Positions 35,836-47,692 are shown, counted from the stretch's first letter. The stretch is DNA of 64,000 nt from Jaltomata sinuosa (GCA_003996215.1 QJPP01001574.1:62001-126000); one strand, 5' to 3'. Program-made: numbers and translations. Notes: generated from the sequence alone by a model not told the origin.

Positions 35836-35887
35836 AAATCAAGAAGAGGGGGGATCATGACTACTGACTAGCAAACAAAAGTTTCAT

Positions 35888-36994
35888 ATGGCAGATCAAA
35901 GTTCTAATTGTCCTCCTCCAAATCCCACTCAAAATCACACAAATAACAAACCAATTTCATCCTTCTTAGGTTCACCAAGAATTTTCAATGGACTTTTGAC
36001 TAGAAGCCTATCTGACATTGAAACTATCAAAATAAGTTGGGGTCGGCTATATGACACTGAAACAGTCACTAGCCCAAATTCCATTCTTGATGGCATGCAC
36101 AATCTTAATATTGGGAACCCTTTTGGTTATGATAGAAAATCACCAAACCCCATCACTAAAAAGCCTCCAACTATTAACACAACAACAAAAAACACGTCTC
36201 AATTTCAAACAAGTAGGGGTCGGCTGTATGGCGCTAAATGTGTTGTTAGCCCAAATTCGACTCTTGATGAAATGCAAAATCACAATCTTGGCAACCCTTT
36301 TGGTTATGATAAAAAACCACCAAACCCCATCACTAAAAAGCCTTCAATTAACCAGTTGGAATCTGAAACAAGTCAGGGTCGGCTATATGATGTTGAAGTT
36401 GGCGTTAGCCCAAATTCGACTCTTGATGGCATGCAAAGTCACAATCTTGGAAACCCTTTTGGTTATGATAGAAAACAACCAAAGCCCATCACCAAAAAGC
36501 CTCCAGCTAACAAGTTGAAATCAGAAACTACTGAAACAAGTCGGGGTCGGTTATATGATGCTATTGTTGGCCCAAATTCCATTCTTGATGGCATGCAAAA
36601 TCACAATCTTGGGAACCCTTTTGGTTATGATAGAAAACAACAAAACCCCATCACTAAAATGCATCCAAATAACAAGTTGGAATCAGAAAGTCTTGGCCTT
36701 GCTCTAATTGATCCTACAAGAACTAGTGAAACATCTCCTGTTTTATTTGGAGCAAAGCTCAAAGTTGAAATTCCATGTTCAATTGAGGTGAAAAATAGTA
36801 CTTGTGGTGGGGATTTTGGTGAAATGGAGAGTTCAGAGGACTATACTTGTGTGATTAGTCATGGTCCTAATCCAAGAACAACTCATATATTTGATAATTG
36901 CATTGTTGAGAGCTGTTGTGGAGTCAGAAAGTTGAGGGAGAAGTCTTGCAAATCATGCAAAGTTGATCATACTGATAAGGGCAAAGACATCTAA
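35888..36994 (+). CDS. FLZ: FLZ (FCS-like zinc finger, DUF581) protein with fourfold repeated N-terminal motif; truncated zinc finger
   Basis: Plant-specific FLZ proteins are scaffolds for the SnRK1 energy-sensing kinase. The 368-codon frame starts MADQSSNC with SFLGSPRIFNG. A family motif of the type SPNSILDGMQNHNLGNPFGYD occurs four times (units of about 53-60 residues, each opened by GRLYD and closed by NPITKKP) where relatives have one. Next comes the family block EDYTCVISHGPNP with THIFDNCIVESCCG, then the first half of the zinc finger, KSCKSCK (Cys354, Cys357). The frame stops at KGKDI, exactly where the family continues as YMYRGEKAFCS. A GTAAGT donor stands just after the stop, and the second half-finger exon at 37841 is broken. 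The product therefore lacks two of the four zinc ligands. It is either a truncated protein or a young pseudogene; the long intact frame favours translation. Confidence 0.85.
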   Translation: MADQSSNCPPPNPTQNHTNNKPISSFLGSPRIFNGLLTRSLSDIETIKISWGRLYDTETVTSPNSILDGMHNLNIGNPFGYDRKSPNPITKKPPTINTTTKNTSQFQTSRGRLYGAKCVVSPNSTLDEMQNHNLGNPFGYDKKPPNPITKKPSINQLESETSQGRLYDVEVGVSPNSTLDGMQSHNLGNPFGYDRKQPKPITKKPPANKLKSETTETSRGRLYDAIVGPNSILDGMQNHNLGNPFGYDRKQQNPITKMHPNNKLESESLGLALIDPTRTSETSPVLFGAKLKVEIPCSIEVKNSTCGGDFGEMESSEDYTCVISHGPNPRTTHIFDNCIVESCCGVRKLREKSCKSCKVDHTDKGKDI

Positions 36995-37077
36995 CATGTA
37001 AGTTCATGTATGAGGAATACATTCTTCTTTTCATGTGTTTGTAGCTTTTTTTGGACTGCTTTGAACTGTTTTTTCTT

Positions 37078-37165
37078 GAGCTGAGGGTCTATCCGGAAAA
37101 ACCTCTCTGCCTCTGAGCAGAGGTAGGGAAAAGGTCTGTGAGGACTACACGGGGCATGTTGTTGT
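37078..37165 (+). repeat. RTE/TS-type tail fragment in the FLZ intron
   Basis: Reads gagctgagggtctatccgg, cctctctgcctctg, aggtagggaaaaggtctg and ends gttgttgttg, the same order as the end of the LINE at 58616-60427. Confidence 0.6.
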
Positions 37166-37840
37166 TGTGTTTGTAGCTTTTACTTGTGAATCTGCTTAGA
37201 GTTTAGTAGTATCGATAAAAAATATTTCCATAATGTTTTGAGTTCAATTCTCACTGTCGTTATTTCACTTTCATGTACTTTAATTTGATTATTTTATTCT
37301 GTGTGTGTTAAGCATCCACCAATACATTATATCGGGATTTGAATCAGTCTCTCAAAATATTCGCTCATTTAGTTGATCGATAAGCCACACCTTTGAGTGT
37401 GTATATAGTTGCATTTTAAATGTTCAATGATGTATATATGAGAGGAAGTTTGTATATTTTGCACGGGTAATTCTGTTTATACCAAGACTTACACAAATGA
37501 AAAGAAATTACGTAAATTCTTGATCGTATAGTGTTTGAGTGTAACCTTTCACTAGCTTATTTAACGAGATTTGAATGTTGGTCTTTCTCATAGTGTGCAC
37601 TCATTTTGTTGACTGTTATGCCATACTTTTGAGTGTGTATACAATCGCATTTTAAAACGTCAAACAACCATTATATAAGATTAATATATGAGCATTGTAT
37701 ATTTTGTACGGGTAATTCTATCTTTCAAGGTTTAAATAGACGAATGGCAAGAAATTACTTACTATATATTTTTCTGATCTCTGCAATAACTTTGAATTCT
37801 ATTTCCCTATATATGATTTTCATCTACTTTATTTTTGTAG

Positions 37841-37916
37841 GGGTGAGTGGGCCTTTTGAAGCCATGAATCAAAGGGGATGATGAATCAAGAAATGGATGA
37901 TGATTTAATGATTTTA
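37841..37916 (+). pseudogene. Decayed second exon of the FLZ gene
   Basis: After an intact acceptor (tttttgtag at 37832-37840) the sequence reads G-E-W-A-F-stop-S-H-E-S-K, where the family has G-E-K-A-F-C-S-x-E-C-R. The first cysteine codon has become TGA (37857-37859) and the second a serine codon. The trailing MMNQEMDDD resembles the usual acidic C-terminus. It cannot supply a working half-finger. Confidence 0.7.
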
Positions 37917-39855
37917 GGAGTATAGTGGTTTTCTTTTGTCATGCTTTTAAATGTTGTGTCACTTTAACAAAAGATCTTTGGCATCTTTAGAAGTGGATAT
38001 GAATGAAGTTTCTAAAATTGGATTCAGCTCCCCTTCATTCCTCTTTTTTTCGTTTTCTCTAAGTCCGCACGTGGATTGGAGACACATGACATTAGAAAAA
38101 CATTATATAACATTCAACGACAGTTAAAAAGAAATAATAACAATAGAAAAAATAACGCAATAATCGAATCACAGAAAATAACAAGTAATAGTTAAATAAT
38201 TAGAAGATAACATATGAAAGCAGAAACAAGTATGATGCATCAAATTATCATTAAGCCTATTCCCACCGAAAAATGAAACAATTCTCAATTACCTACTGAT
38301 TTTCTATCTTAATCCATGACCTGCAAAACCTTTTAGGTAGGATCATGTCTTCATTAAGCTGAAAACGCGTCATATCCTATTTAATCACCTCTTTGTAATA
38401 TTTCTTCATTCTACAAAATCATACAAGGCAAAACATAATTATGACGAAACTGCCCCTTACCTGCCTCAACCAAGAAGAGTCAATGCAATGAACCACTCTT
38501 TATCTTCCTTATCTCTCCTTATAGCTACTCTCTCTCTTTGCATCCATCCAATTTCTATGCACTTTACACACACAGACAAACATATGTGCATTTTTCTCTT
38601 TGGTAAGTTATTTTCTAGTTGTTGATATTTGAAGATGTTGTCTTTTTTCTTGAAATTACAAAAAAAGGTTTCTTTTTCTGGCATTTGTTAGCTTAAAACA
38701 GTGCATTCATCTGCATCTGATTAGTCAAAATCCTATCTTTTGTCCAAATTGCTGTTAAAGGTTCAATTTTCTCTTTGGTAAGATTTTTTATCTGCAGTTT
38801 CTATAATCAAAATTGTGTAATTTTTCTTGAAATTGCTGAAGGGTTTCTTTTTCTGGGATTAGTTAAGCTTAAACTGTACAATACTTTGCAATTTATATAG
38901 GCATAATTCATAAACAACACTCCGAATTTGGTCTCGGCTAGCAAGTAAACGCTCAAACTTTGACAGTGCACATCTAGATATCTCAACTTGTCTCCACTGT
39001 GTTAGTTGAAAACCCCAATGTACAAAATGACCATCTAGACACCTCTAATATTTATTTGTCATGTCAGCGTCGGGTGTCCACGAGACATAGTAGGGACAAG
39101 TTAGGGTGTTTAGTTGCCTGATGATACCAAGTTAACATGTCTAATATGCATTGTTAAAGTTGAAGTATTTACTTGTCAATTGATACCAAGTTTGTGTGTC
39201 TGTTTATGTAGCCATTTGTAGACCCTACCTTTCTTTTGTTTCATACCCCCTTTCTCAGATCTTGAATGAAACTAGTTCTGTTCAATCAAAACTTGTATCT
39301 TTTAATTCAAATTGCTATAGAGGGTTCTTGCTTTCGGATTTCTTAGCTTAAATAGTATTTTTCTCTGCAATTTTGGTACTCTGACTTTTTTTGTTAATAA
39401 CTATAATTTTGATTAGTCAAAACCAGATCTTTTTCTACAGAATGCTAGAAAGGGTCTCTCTTTCTGGGATTTGTTGATCAAAATTGTATCTTTTCCTTCA
39501 GATTTGCTATAAAGGGTGTCTCTTTCTAAGATTTCTAAGGTTAACCAATGAAGGTTCATCTGTGCATAATAAGCATAACATCACCTTACGCTTCAATGCC
39601 GTCTTTCTCCAACAACCACTTTGTTTTGCAGGCAAAAGAAGCTCTGATTCAAAAATAATATAGACATAGGGATAGTGTCTTCAAATCGATTACCATTCAA
39701 GAAAAATGGTCCCTTGTGTCAAGTGCGCGGAGTATATAACGGCTGTAGAACTCCCACTTAAATTATTACTTCCCAAATCTAGCACTAATAGCTAAGCAAT
39801 GTGGAACCGATCACTGAAGTCGTTGTGTGATAATTCCAGAAATTTATTACTAGAT
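37917..39855. other. Repeat-rich spacer with degenerate tandem units
   Basis: From 38590 to 39540 a unit of roughly 100-170 bp recurs about five times (shared tttcttgaaattgct or ccttcagatttgct, agggtttctttttctgggatt, and agcttaaa). It is interrupted at 38896-39240 by another repeat also present at 48505-48620 (ctcaactagcaa, gcacatctaa, cttgtctccactgtg). A CT-rich stretch at 38485-38590 looks like an old 5' UTR, but no coding exon follows it. Confidence 0.45.
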
Positions 39856-39859
39856 CACT

Positions 39860-40150
39860 CCGAAGACCTTATTTTCAAGGTTTAGGCAGCTCCCATTTCG
39901 CAAAGGAATCTTGAGTACCGTTAAATTCCTGGAATTATCGCGTAACAGTGACTCGGTTCCACATTTCTTCAGCAACACGGCTAAGTTGGTGCTGGACTTG
40001 AGAAGTAATAATTTTGGTGCGAGTCTTTCGCTGTTATATACTTGGAACACTTCATATTTGAGATTCATCGTCTTGGATGGTAATCGATTTAAAGAAACTG
40101 TCCTATGTCCTCTTCTCTATGATGCCGATGGTTTGATACAAGGAATCTTT
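39860..40150 (+). pseudogene. Relic of a leucine-rich-repeat protein gene
   Basis: The frame 39911-40153 reads LRR-like phrases: VKFLELSRN, FFSNTAKLVLDLRSNNFG and LRFIVLDGNRF, spaced about 24-25 residues as in extracellular plant LRRs. No signal peptide, kinase or further LRRs remain. Downstream DNA at 40204-40290 contains a short direct duplication (gtgtgattgtgttggagttt twice). The call rests on spacing and Leu/Asn pattern only. Confidence 0.4.
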
Positions 40151-41098
40151 TGACTCCTCGCATTTCATTATTCAGACCAATGATTTAGATAATAACATTA
40201 GAAACCATATAGCGGAGATTTACCCGTGTGTGATTGTGTTGGAGTTTGGGGTTCGTGTGTGATTGTGTTGGAGTTTGACTTGTAGCGATATGGCAGCTTC
40301 CGAGGTCAAACTCTGTGGAAGCTGGCTAGTGCCGCTTAAAGTGAAGAAGATGAGGAGGGATGTGATGTTAGCGGAGTTGGTTACCTTATTCTTGTATGGT
40401 AATCCTTTTTTTAAATAGAATTTAACTCATATACACTGACAATGTAAAGATTTTTTACGCTATCAATATATTTTAACTTGTTTTAGTAGGTAACCTACTT
40501 CACTTTTTCACATTAACAATTCTACTTTTTATGGACAATTACTTGTTACTTGTTAGTATCTTTTATGAGACTTGATAGGGTAAAAGTACGTCTACATTAT
40601 CAGTGTGTATAAGTTAAAGCTCTTTTGAATAACAGTGGTATCTGATCAACTTGCACGTAACTGTACGCTTGTATTCTCCCAGCAGTACAACTCACTAAGA
40701 GTTAGGTTGATGATAAGAAATCTACCTTATTTGTTGTGTCTCTGCTAGGCCTTCTTCTTCCTTTTCTAGAATTCAGTTTTTGTTGTTTCTTTTACTTAAT
40801 TGTGTATCATTTTATCAATTCAAAAAGAATAATTGTGGACCATTCTTGTATATTTAGATATAATTGGGTACTATGTTAGTTTGAATAACATTTAGCCTCT
40901 AAAGATATGTATATTTGATTATCTGAGGTCTATCTCCTACTCCTTAAGGGTCACATGCCTCAGGCTGCTTTGATTCTATATAATCATATAGGTTTGACTA
41001 CTGTGAGATCAGCTTGTGAGGTCATTAATATTGTTTCTGTATCCTTTCTACTTCTCTCTTTTAGTAGAATCTTTGGTATCAGTTTGTCGGCAGTAACC

Positions 41099-41272
41099 CC
41101 AGGGGTTAGCTCGATTGACAAAGGTTGAGGGACTTGTATCTTTGGTCACAAGTTCGAGCCCTACGCCAAGAACTAAGTCTAGCATTTAAGTGGAGAAGGT
41201 TAGAGGGGCAGCCGATTATCCCTGATTTTCAAAGGCTGCGGTCGGCCCAAAGGCTTAGCTCAGTGAAATAGA
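41099..41272 (+). mobile_element. tRNA-derived SINE-like element
   Basis: Begins with an A-box-like ggttagctcgattgacaaagg, followed about 35 nt later by a B-box-like cacaagttcgagccctac, then a non-tRNA body ending cttagctcagtg. The order fits a Pol III promoter at a SINE head. Family not assigned; no TSD was fixed. Confidence 0.5.
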
Positions 41273-42377
41273 TGCCTTGTTGAATCCAGGCATATAGTTC
41301 ATATGATGTTGTTTTGTCTCATAATTTCTTTTACACTTGGTAATGTTATACCATTCTGGTGCCATCTTTATAGTTGATTTTCCCTGTTTATATATTTCCG
41401 CACTTTTGCATATGTGATGATGGTCAAGGAGAAACAACATTCAAGGTGAATCTGATGATAACTCCGTTTAAATGACCCCAAGTGGCTAAGCAAGTATTTT
41501 CACACAGAATTTGCCTGTGCTAGACTGCTATCTTAAAGAACAGAAAGCAGAGGTAGTTGCAAAGGCAGATCCAGGATTTAACGTGATGTGTTCAACCTTT
41601 AGGTTCTTTTCACTGAACCTATTACAAGAGGAGCTGTGGTGTTATCAGCTTCCAGCGTCAACTCTGACAGAGCTGGTTAGTGTTGTTTGGAAATCCTACT
41701 CATCGTTGGTCATGGTTTTTACTCCCTTGCGCAAGGAGGTTTTCCACGGTAACATAGCGTGTTCCTTACTTTACTGTTTAGTTCAACTTAAGGGACCTGG
41801 TTCCTTAAGCCGAGTAATTGGTGCTAGTTTATTTTCAACTGTGATCAAAAGGGCTGGAAGCAAATGAGAACGGTGATATAGGTAGAGCTGGTCGTTTTAT
41901 TCTTGTACGATAATTCTTTTTCTCAGTAACTATTGTTTGTGCCAGCTTGTGCACACCTTGAATTATCTACTATTACCTGCAGTGACAATGGTTGCCTTGT
42001 TGGATCTAGACATATAGTTCATCTGGTTCTAAATTTTCTTTTACACTTTGTAACATTATACCGCACTGGTACTATCTTTGTAGTTGATTTTTCCCTCTTC
42101 ATTTATTACCTTATTTGTGTATATGTGATGATTGTCGACGCCTATGTTGCTTGGACTCTTCGAAAATGTCGCAGGTGCTTGTTGGATCCTCCAAAAGTAG
42201 TGCATTTTTTGGAGGACTTCGAGTCGCTAAGCAAGTATTTGTCACACAGTTTTCGACTGTTTGAAAGTATCTTAAAGAACCAAAATTATTAGTAGGCTAT
42301 TTTAGCATCCCGGTGATTATTGAATTCCGACTTCTTTCACTATTGTATTTTCTTTTCAAACCTGCTTTGATTTGCTT

Positions 42378-42505
42378 CACTTGAGCCGATGGCCTATTGG
42401 AAACAATCACTCTACCTTCACAAGGCAGGGGTAAGGTCTGTGTACACACGTTATCTTCTCCAGACCCCACTTGTGGCATTACACTGGGTATGTCGTTATT
42501 GGTGG
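42378..42505 (+). repeat. RTE/TS-type tail fragment
   Basis: Reads cttgagccgatggcctattg, ctctaccttcacaagg, aggggtaaggtctgtgtaca, ccccacttgtgg and ends gtatgtcgttattgg; a well kept copy of the dispersed tail. Confidence 0.65.
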
Positions 42506-42540
42506 TGGTGATTATTGAATTTTCTGAATTGCCAAAAAGT

Positions 42541-45500
42541 GGCTATTGATAGAAGTGTGTTACTTTCAAATGAGCTCCAGAGAGCAGAAGTACTATAGTG
42601 CTTATTTTTCAGCTGCAAATGGAAAACCATGTAGATTATGTAGGTTCACATTTCTGATTAAAAAAAAATGAACATGTTTGTTAGACATTTTCATTATGTT
42701 ACTATACTTTTTTGTAATAACAGTGGTGTTTGAGTCGGTTAGAATGTACCTCGACTATTTCAAGGGGTAACTACTACTCCTACTAGGACTTGTACCAGGT
42801 AATTCTGTTCACCAGGTTTAAGCAGATGGAGAATTTACCTAGTGTTATCGTATCTATCCATTACTAGGCTTCACCGTTAAGTGCTTTATGTTACTGTACA
42901 TTTTACCACCTTTGTGCTGCACATAATTTTTCGGTTCGGTTTTCTAAAAGAACCTTATAAAACCGAAGTTAAAGAATTGAAGCAAAATAAATCGAAGTGA
43001 ACTGATTTTGGTTTGATTTTGATTTTAATTTTAACTTTTATCAAATCGAAAAATCAAACTCAAACCGATCAAGTGCCCATCCCTACATTAATTGATATAT
43101 ATATATATATATTCACTTTATTGATTCATTTTAATTATGGTAAGTTATCACACCCTCACCTTAGTGGAGGGGATTCGAATTTCACTATATCCCCCTCTCC
43201 CCGCAACGCCCAATTTGTCTTTTTAGAACTATCGTCCTAATACAAAAAAAAAAATCCCGTGGTAGGCCCTGTCAATGAAAAAAAAATATAGTGAAATAAC
43301 CTCCTTCCCCCAAACCCAAAAAAAAAGTAACAAAAAAGGGGAAAAAAAATTAATGCAAAGGTGTGAGGTAAGCACTTAAGCTATCAGCCTATCACTATAT
43401 AGAAGTAAAACAGACCCTTTATGATTAATTAATTAATTAATTAATTAATTGTAGTTTAATTATTCAACATAAATATATGGCTCTTACTCTTTTCTTTTGC
43501 TCTTTCTTTTTAATTTACTTTTTTCTATATATTGCAAAATTTCTCAGCCTCAAACTTGCCAAAAAGATTAATTTGGAATTCCCTCTAATAATGCAAATCT
43601 TGTTCATGTCCCATTCATACTATTCTTGTCCCTTTAACACTTGACCATATAAAAGTTGATGCATTAATCATATAATATGAAAGAAAATATAGGTAGTGGA
43701 TTAATTATACTGATGACACACACAACATACAATATATATGGGGGCAAAGGCGAGGCGGAGTTAAGATTTCAATTTTATGTGTTTTGAAATTCAAAATGAT
43801 AGCTTCAAGTATTGTTATTTGGGTTTTAAACTTAATATTTGTACACATTTTAATGATTTTCTTAACACATATATACTATTTGAACAAAAATTACCGAGTT
43901 CGATCGAATCCGTATTCGGATGCCTAGCTCCGCCTCTGGGCAAAGGGACTGTTAGGAAAAGCTATTAGATTCACGTAAAATTATATTTTATATTCTAAAC
44001 TCACATAGGAAGAATAGCTTTACTTATACTTGTGGGAATAAATGGACTTCAACACGTATGATTCGATCCAACATTATTCTTGAAGAAGAAAATGTTTTTT
44101 TTTATTTCTCACTCGGTGTTTGATGCTCGTGTTAAAATTCTGACCAATTCGAATCACATATTGCCGGATTTATTCTGGGAATGACGTTCACTACACGATT
44201 TTCTCCATACCTAAGACTCAAGACTGAAACTTTTGATTAAGGGTGGAGCAATTTTAACACTGCATTACAAGTTATGTTGATGACAAAAGTGTTCTAATAA
44301 TTAATTAAACTAGTAGAGACACCACAAGAAATTGTTTGGATTTCCAAGTGTCCAGATGGCACCCCTCCCCCCCTCCCCCCCACACCACCCAACCCCCACC
44401 CAAAAAAAGAAAAAAGACCACAAACTCTACTCCTTCATTGCCTCTTCATAAGTGGCACAAGATATATAATTAATTCCAAAATAAAGTCATAAACATTACT
44501 ACTAATTAAGATGCTAAGAAAATAAGTTGGTTAAGTAACATAAAAGATTTTAATTATATACACTAAAAAAATTAATTATTTTAATATGACAAATAATGCA
44601 AAAACATTTCACACAATCAGATAATTTAAAAGGTAATTATATGTAAAATAATAATTGAGAGTCTTAAATAGACAATCACTTTTTCGCGAGTTTTACATTT
44701 CAACTATCAGTTATCTTTTTCTATCTGAATTATATATTATCTATGTATTAAAATATACCTAATTTAAACAGTATTATGGCTTATCCATTTTGGGACAATG
44801 ACACATAAACTTTTAATAGTTTGACTAGATATATGGACAAGAAAAGAATATAAAATTAAAAGGGTTCAATCAACTTTTTGAGAACATTAAATCTATAACA
44901 CTAATAAGAGAACCCATTCAAAATTATTCTTATGGTTTCTTTCCTTTCAAGTTTTTAATTTCTTTTTTTTTATTAGTAGCCATTCTAGCCATGAAAAATA
45001 TAAATTTATTTACTTTTTGTTCTTTCTTGTAATTTTCTTGTCCTAGCATATTATAAAAACTTAAATAAAATCTAGTCATCTATGGAACTTATCCAAATAT
45101 ATTTTGTTTCCTATGTATGTTTCTGTCTTGGTAAGGTTGTTGTATGGACACCTTTGTCAAGTTGATGTGATTGGGACCAAATAAACCCAACCAATAATTA
45201 GGTACCCTTTTTTTCTTTTCTTTTCTTTTTCTCTTTTTTTTTCCGGGTAGTTTGCATCTTCACAGACATATCTATTTTACCGAGCTTCTCTCTAAAACAA
45301 GGTCCGGATCGTTATGCCTTTTGTGTGGGCCGGCCGTATTCTTTTTCTTTTGCTTTGACCATTTAGTGTCTATGAAGTTGATTCATATCGTAAGAAGTTC
45401 ACTATGAGAGATTTTGTCGCTCCCTACAAAAGAAAATTTCATTCGTATCGTAAGAAGTTCACTAGAAAATTTTGAATCCTCGTAACATAAGAAAATTATA

Positions 45501-46755
45501 TAGCTACGTTTTCAAGTTTGACATTTTCGACTCCTCTTATTAAAATTCTTGACTCCGCCACAGTGTAACATGCGAAATCTCAAAAAAGAAAAATACCAGA
45601 AAGATCCATTAAATAATGAATTATTGATTTTAAGCCATCTCTGACGATTAATCAATAATTCGAAGTGCTTTTCTTACGTATTCTTGATAAACCAACATTT
45701 ATATATAAATGTAGGAGGATCTGTTTGGGAAGTAAGGAGCCCCTTTGACATCTCTTCATCTGCAAATAATTCAGCTGATTAATAAAATTTCAAAATTGCT
45801 TAGTCGTAAATTAATTTTAAAATGAAAGTAGTAGTGAGACATCGATTCCCCAAGTTTATGTAGTAGGATATAGGCCATACATGTGTGATATTTTCTCATC
45901 AAATTTTGGTGTGTATCTATGATAGTTGCTGGTCATATATAGATATGTACATCTAGTACATCAGTCCACTTGACATTTTAATGAGCTGTCATATGTCTTC
46001 GAGTTTAAGTTTCACAAAAAAAAATATAATCAAATCAATAAAGATAATTTTATGTATAATGCTTAATAAAGAAACAAATATCTTTCTTAAAAAAATATAT
46101 AAAAATCTTAAAAGACAGATAATAAGACAATTTTGATAGAAAAGTGATGCCACTTGTTGTGGCAAGAACTTTTTCCCTTCCCAATGATTAACACATGCAA
46201 CAATTACTAGATGATTGTGACCCTTTGAAATGGCCAATTTAATAATTGATTCGAGTCTTGAATATAAAAAAAAATTCGTTAAGGAACTTTTTCTCCTTAA
46301 ATGGGACTTTGCATGACGTGAATTCAGATTAATTAGAACTCCAAAGCGGATATAAAATATCGGATGAAAAAACAAAATAAATTTTAATTCATCAACCAAT
46401 GAAAACTGGAGATACATTCCTTTGAAGAATAAAGCATATTAAACAACTAACATGTACCAATCAAGTTTTACACGATACATGAGTTGTTGGTGAAATACGA
46501 GTAAGGACTTCATTTGCACAAACCCCTTGCGCCCTAATATACTCTACTTATTCATCTTTGTCAATTTGAGGTACGATCAATTCACCAGGAAGATTGCCCT
46601 CCCGATTTTAAGCCTTTTCCCAAGGCATAAAAAAACAAATATGAAAGATATATGATAGTACTAGTACAAAATGGTTCGAACATCACCGTTTTATAATATA
46701 CATTTCTTATAGTAGCAACAATAATTGGAAAATTTGCAAAAAGAGAGCAACTATT
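42541..46755. other. Gene-free spacer upstream of the FAF 3' end
   Basis: Includes a hAT-like relic with ttcggttcggttttc at about 42930-43085, a (TA)n run at 43096-43111, a self-complementary (AATT)n tract at 43423-43450, and a C-rich strand at 44356-44400. The 142-codon minus ORF at 45989-46417 shows no domain. No gene is supported. Confidence 0.5.
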
Positions 46756-47364
46756 TTAGGAAATGGCCACCCAAACTTGGCCCCAATTTGAAATCCCTTT
46801 AATTCTACTTCCACTTTTTTCTTTACACCTTCTCATTGGTACCCCAATTTCACTTGTTAATTTTCTACAACTATTTCCCATTTGTTCTTCAACTTCCCTT
46901 TTACTATCATTTCTCCAAGAAAGTCTGAGCGTGCCATTGGCACGCTCGGCTTGGAAGCAAGAGTTGCATGCATGTGTGCTTACAGCTCTTAACACTAAAC
47001 AACCCCCTTCACGGTGAGATGTTACTCGAACCCTTTCCATTCCGCTGATTGAAGTCAGTGGAGGCGGAAAATCCACCTTCCTACTCTTGATTCTTTTCTT
47101 GAATTCTCGACATTTTGATAGGTGAACGCCACGTGAAATGTCCCATTCCTCCATGCTTTCGTTGAAATAACAACCTGTCTCGCTTCCTAAAGTCTCTGTG
47201 CACATCTCCAAGCTTCTCGTGCTCATGACGAGAGAGGATAGCTTCGTTGAGGGATGAATGTAGACGTCGTCTTCTTTGTAATCGGGTTGATAATGGTAGG
47301 AAGAAGAGTTGTTGAGGATTTGTATGAAGCTCCATGTGTTCACATTTTCAAGAATTTGAGACAT
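46756..47364 (-). CDS. FAF: FANTASTIC FOUR (FAF) family protein, 202 aa, single exon
   Basis: Plant-specific regulator; in Arabidopsis FAF proteins modulate shoot meristem size through WUSCHEL. The FAF domain is at about residues 98-149: DFPPPLTSISGMERVRV, then REGGCLVLRAV and NSCFQAERANGTLRLSW, all diagnostic. An N-terminal motif MSTRSLEMCTETLGSETG, also typical of the family, precedes it. I chose the ATG at 47362-47364 (MSQILENVNTW). An in-frame upstream ATG at 47413-47415 would add 17 residues (MCIYNLTHLQRVIKTST) with no family feature. The tail is basic. The usual acidic stretch of FAF proteins is weak here. Intronless, as normal for the family. Confidence 0.9.
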   Translation of the reverse strand: MSQILENVNTWSFIQILNNSSSYHYQPDYKEDDVYIHPSTKLSSLVMSTRSLEMCTETLGSETGCYFNESMEEWDISRGVHLSKCREFKKRIKSRKVDFPPPLTSISGMERVRVTSHREGGCLVLRAVSTHACNSCFQAERANGTLRLSWRNDSKREVEEQMGNSCRKLTSEIGVPMRRCKEKSGSRIKGISNWGQVWVAIS

Positions 47365-47627
47365 AGTGGAAGTTTTTATAACACGTTGGAGATGTGTCAG
47401 GTTGTAAATACACAACGAGAAATAGAGTTACTATTCAAATTTCTACTTCAGCACCAATTTATCGAGGGAAGAATTTTGAGTTTGTGATGATGAAAGTAGC
47501 GCGACAAAGAGCAGAGCGATGGTAAGTGGATAGAAAGATAGAATGTGATTAATGTGAAGGTTAAATGAAAGGACATGAAATAATAGAAAGGATAGGACAT
47601 GAAAGAGAAGTGGAAGGTGCAAGCTTG

Positions 47628-47635
47628 TATTTATA
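47628..47635 (-). promoter_or_regulatory. TATA box of the FAF gene
   Basis: TATAAATA on the minus strand, about 264 bp upstream of the chosen ATG. A run of 13 G on the plus strand (47680-47692) lies about 45 bp further upstream, so the template for the promoter has a poly-C/poly-G tract. Confidence 0.5.
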
Positions 47636-47692
47636 GGTGTAAAAAGCTACCACTTGAAAAGGGTGGTGGGTGGGCGTGAGGGGGGGGGGGGG

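Larger units (their letters stand above)
40150..42540. repeat. Direct duplication downstream of the LRR relic
   Basis: Segments 41273-41533 and 41991-42282 share in order ttgccttgttg, acatatagttcat, ttttacact(t/g), tagttgatttt, tgtgatgat, gctaagcaagtatt, cacacag and atcttaaagaac. Preceding pieces at 40367-40420 and 41870-41925 also match. The second copy carries an inserted element at 42135-42220. Confidence 0.6.

Noticed and set aside
38485..38690. Small secreted protein starting MNHSLSSLSLL
   Set aside because: Short frame in a CT-rich leader-like stretch, with no cleavage site context, no downstream exon and no family recognised.
45989..46417. 142-codon minus ORF rich in Phe/Ile/Leu
   Set aside because: Composition fits AT-rich DNA read at random; no domain, no repeat of the phrase, no splice or promoter context.
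47081..47335. Second minus ORF overlapping FAF
   Set aside because: Out-of-frame shadow; the FAF frame holds all the family motifs.
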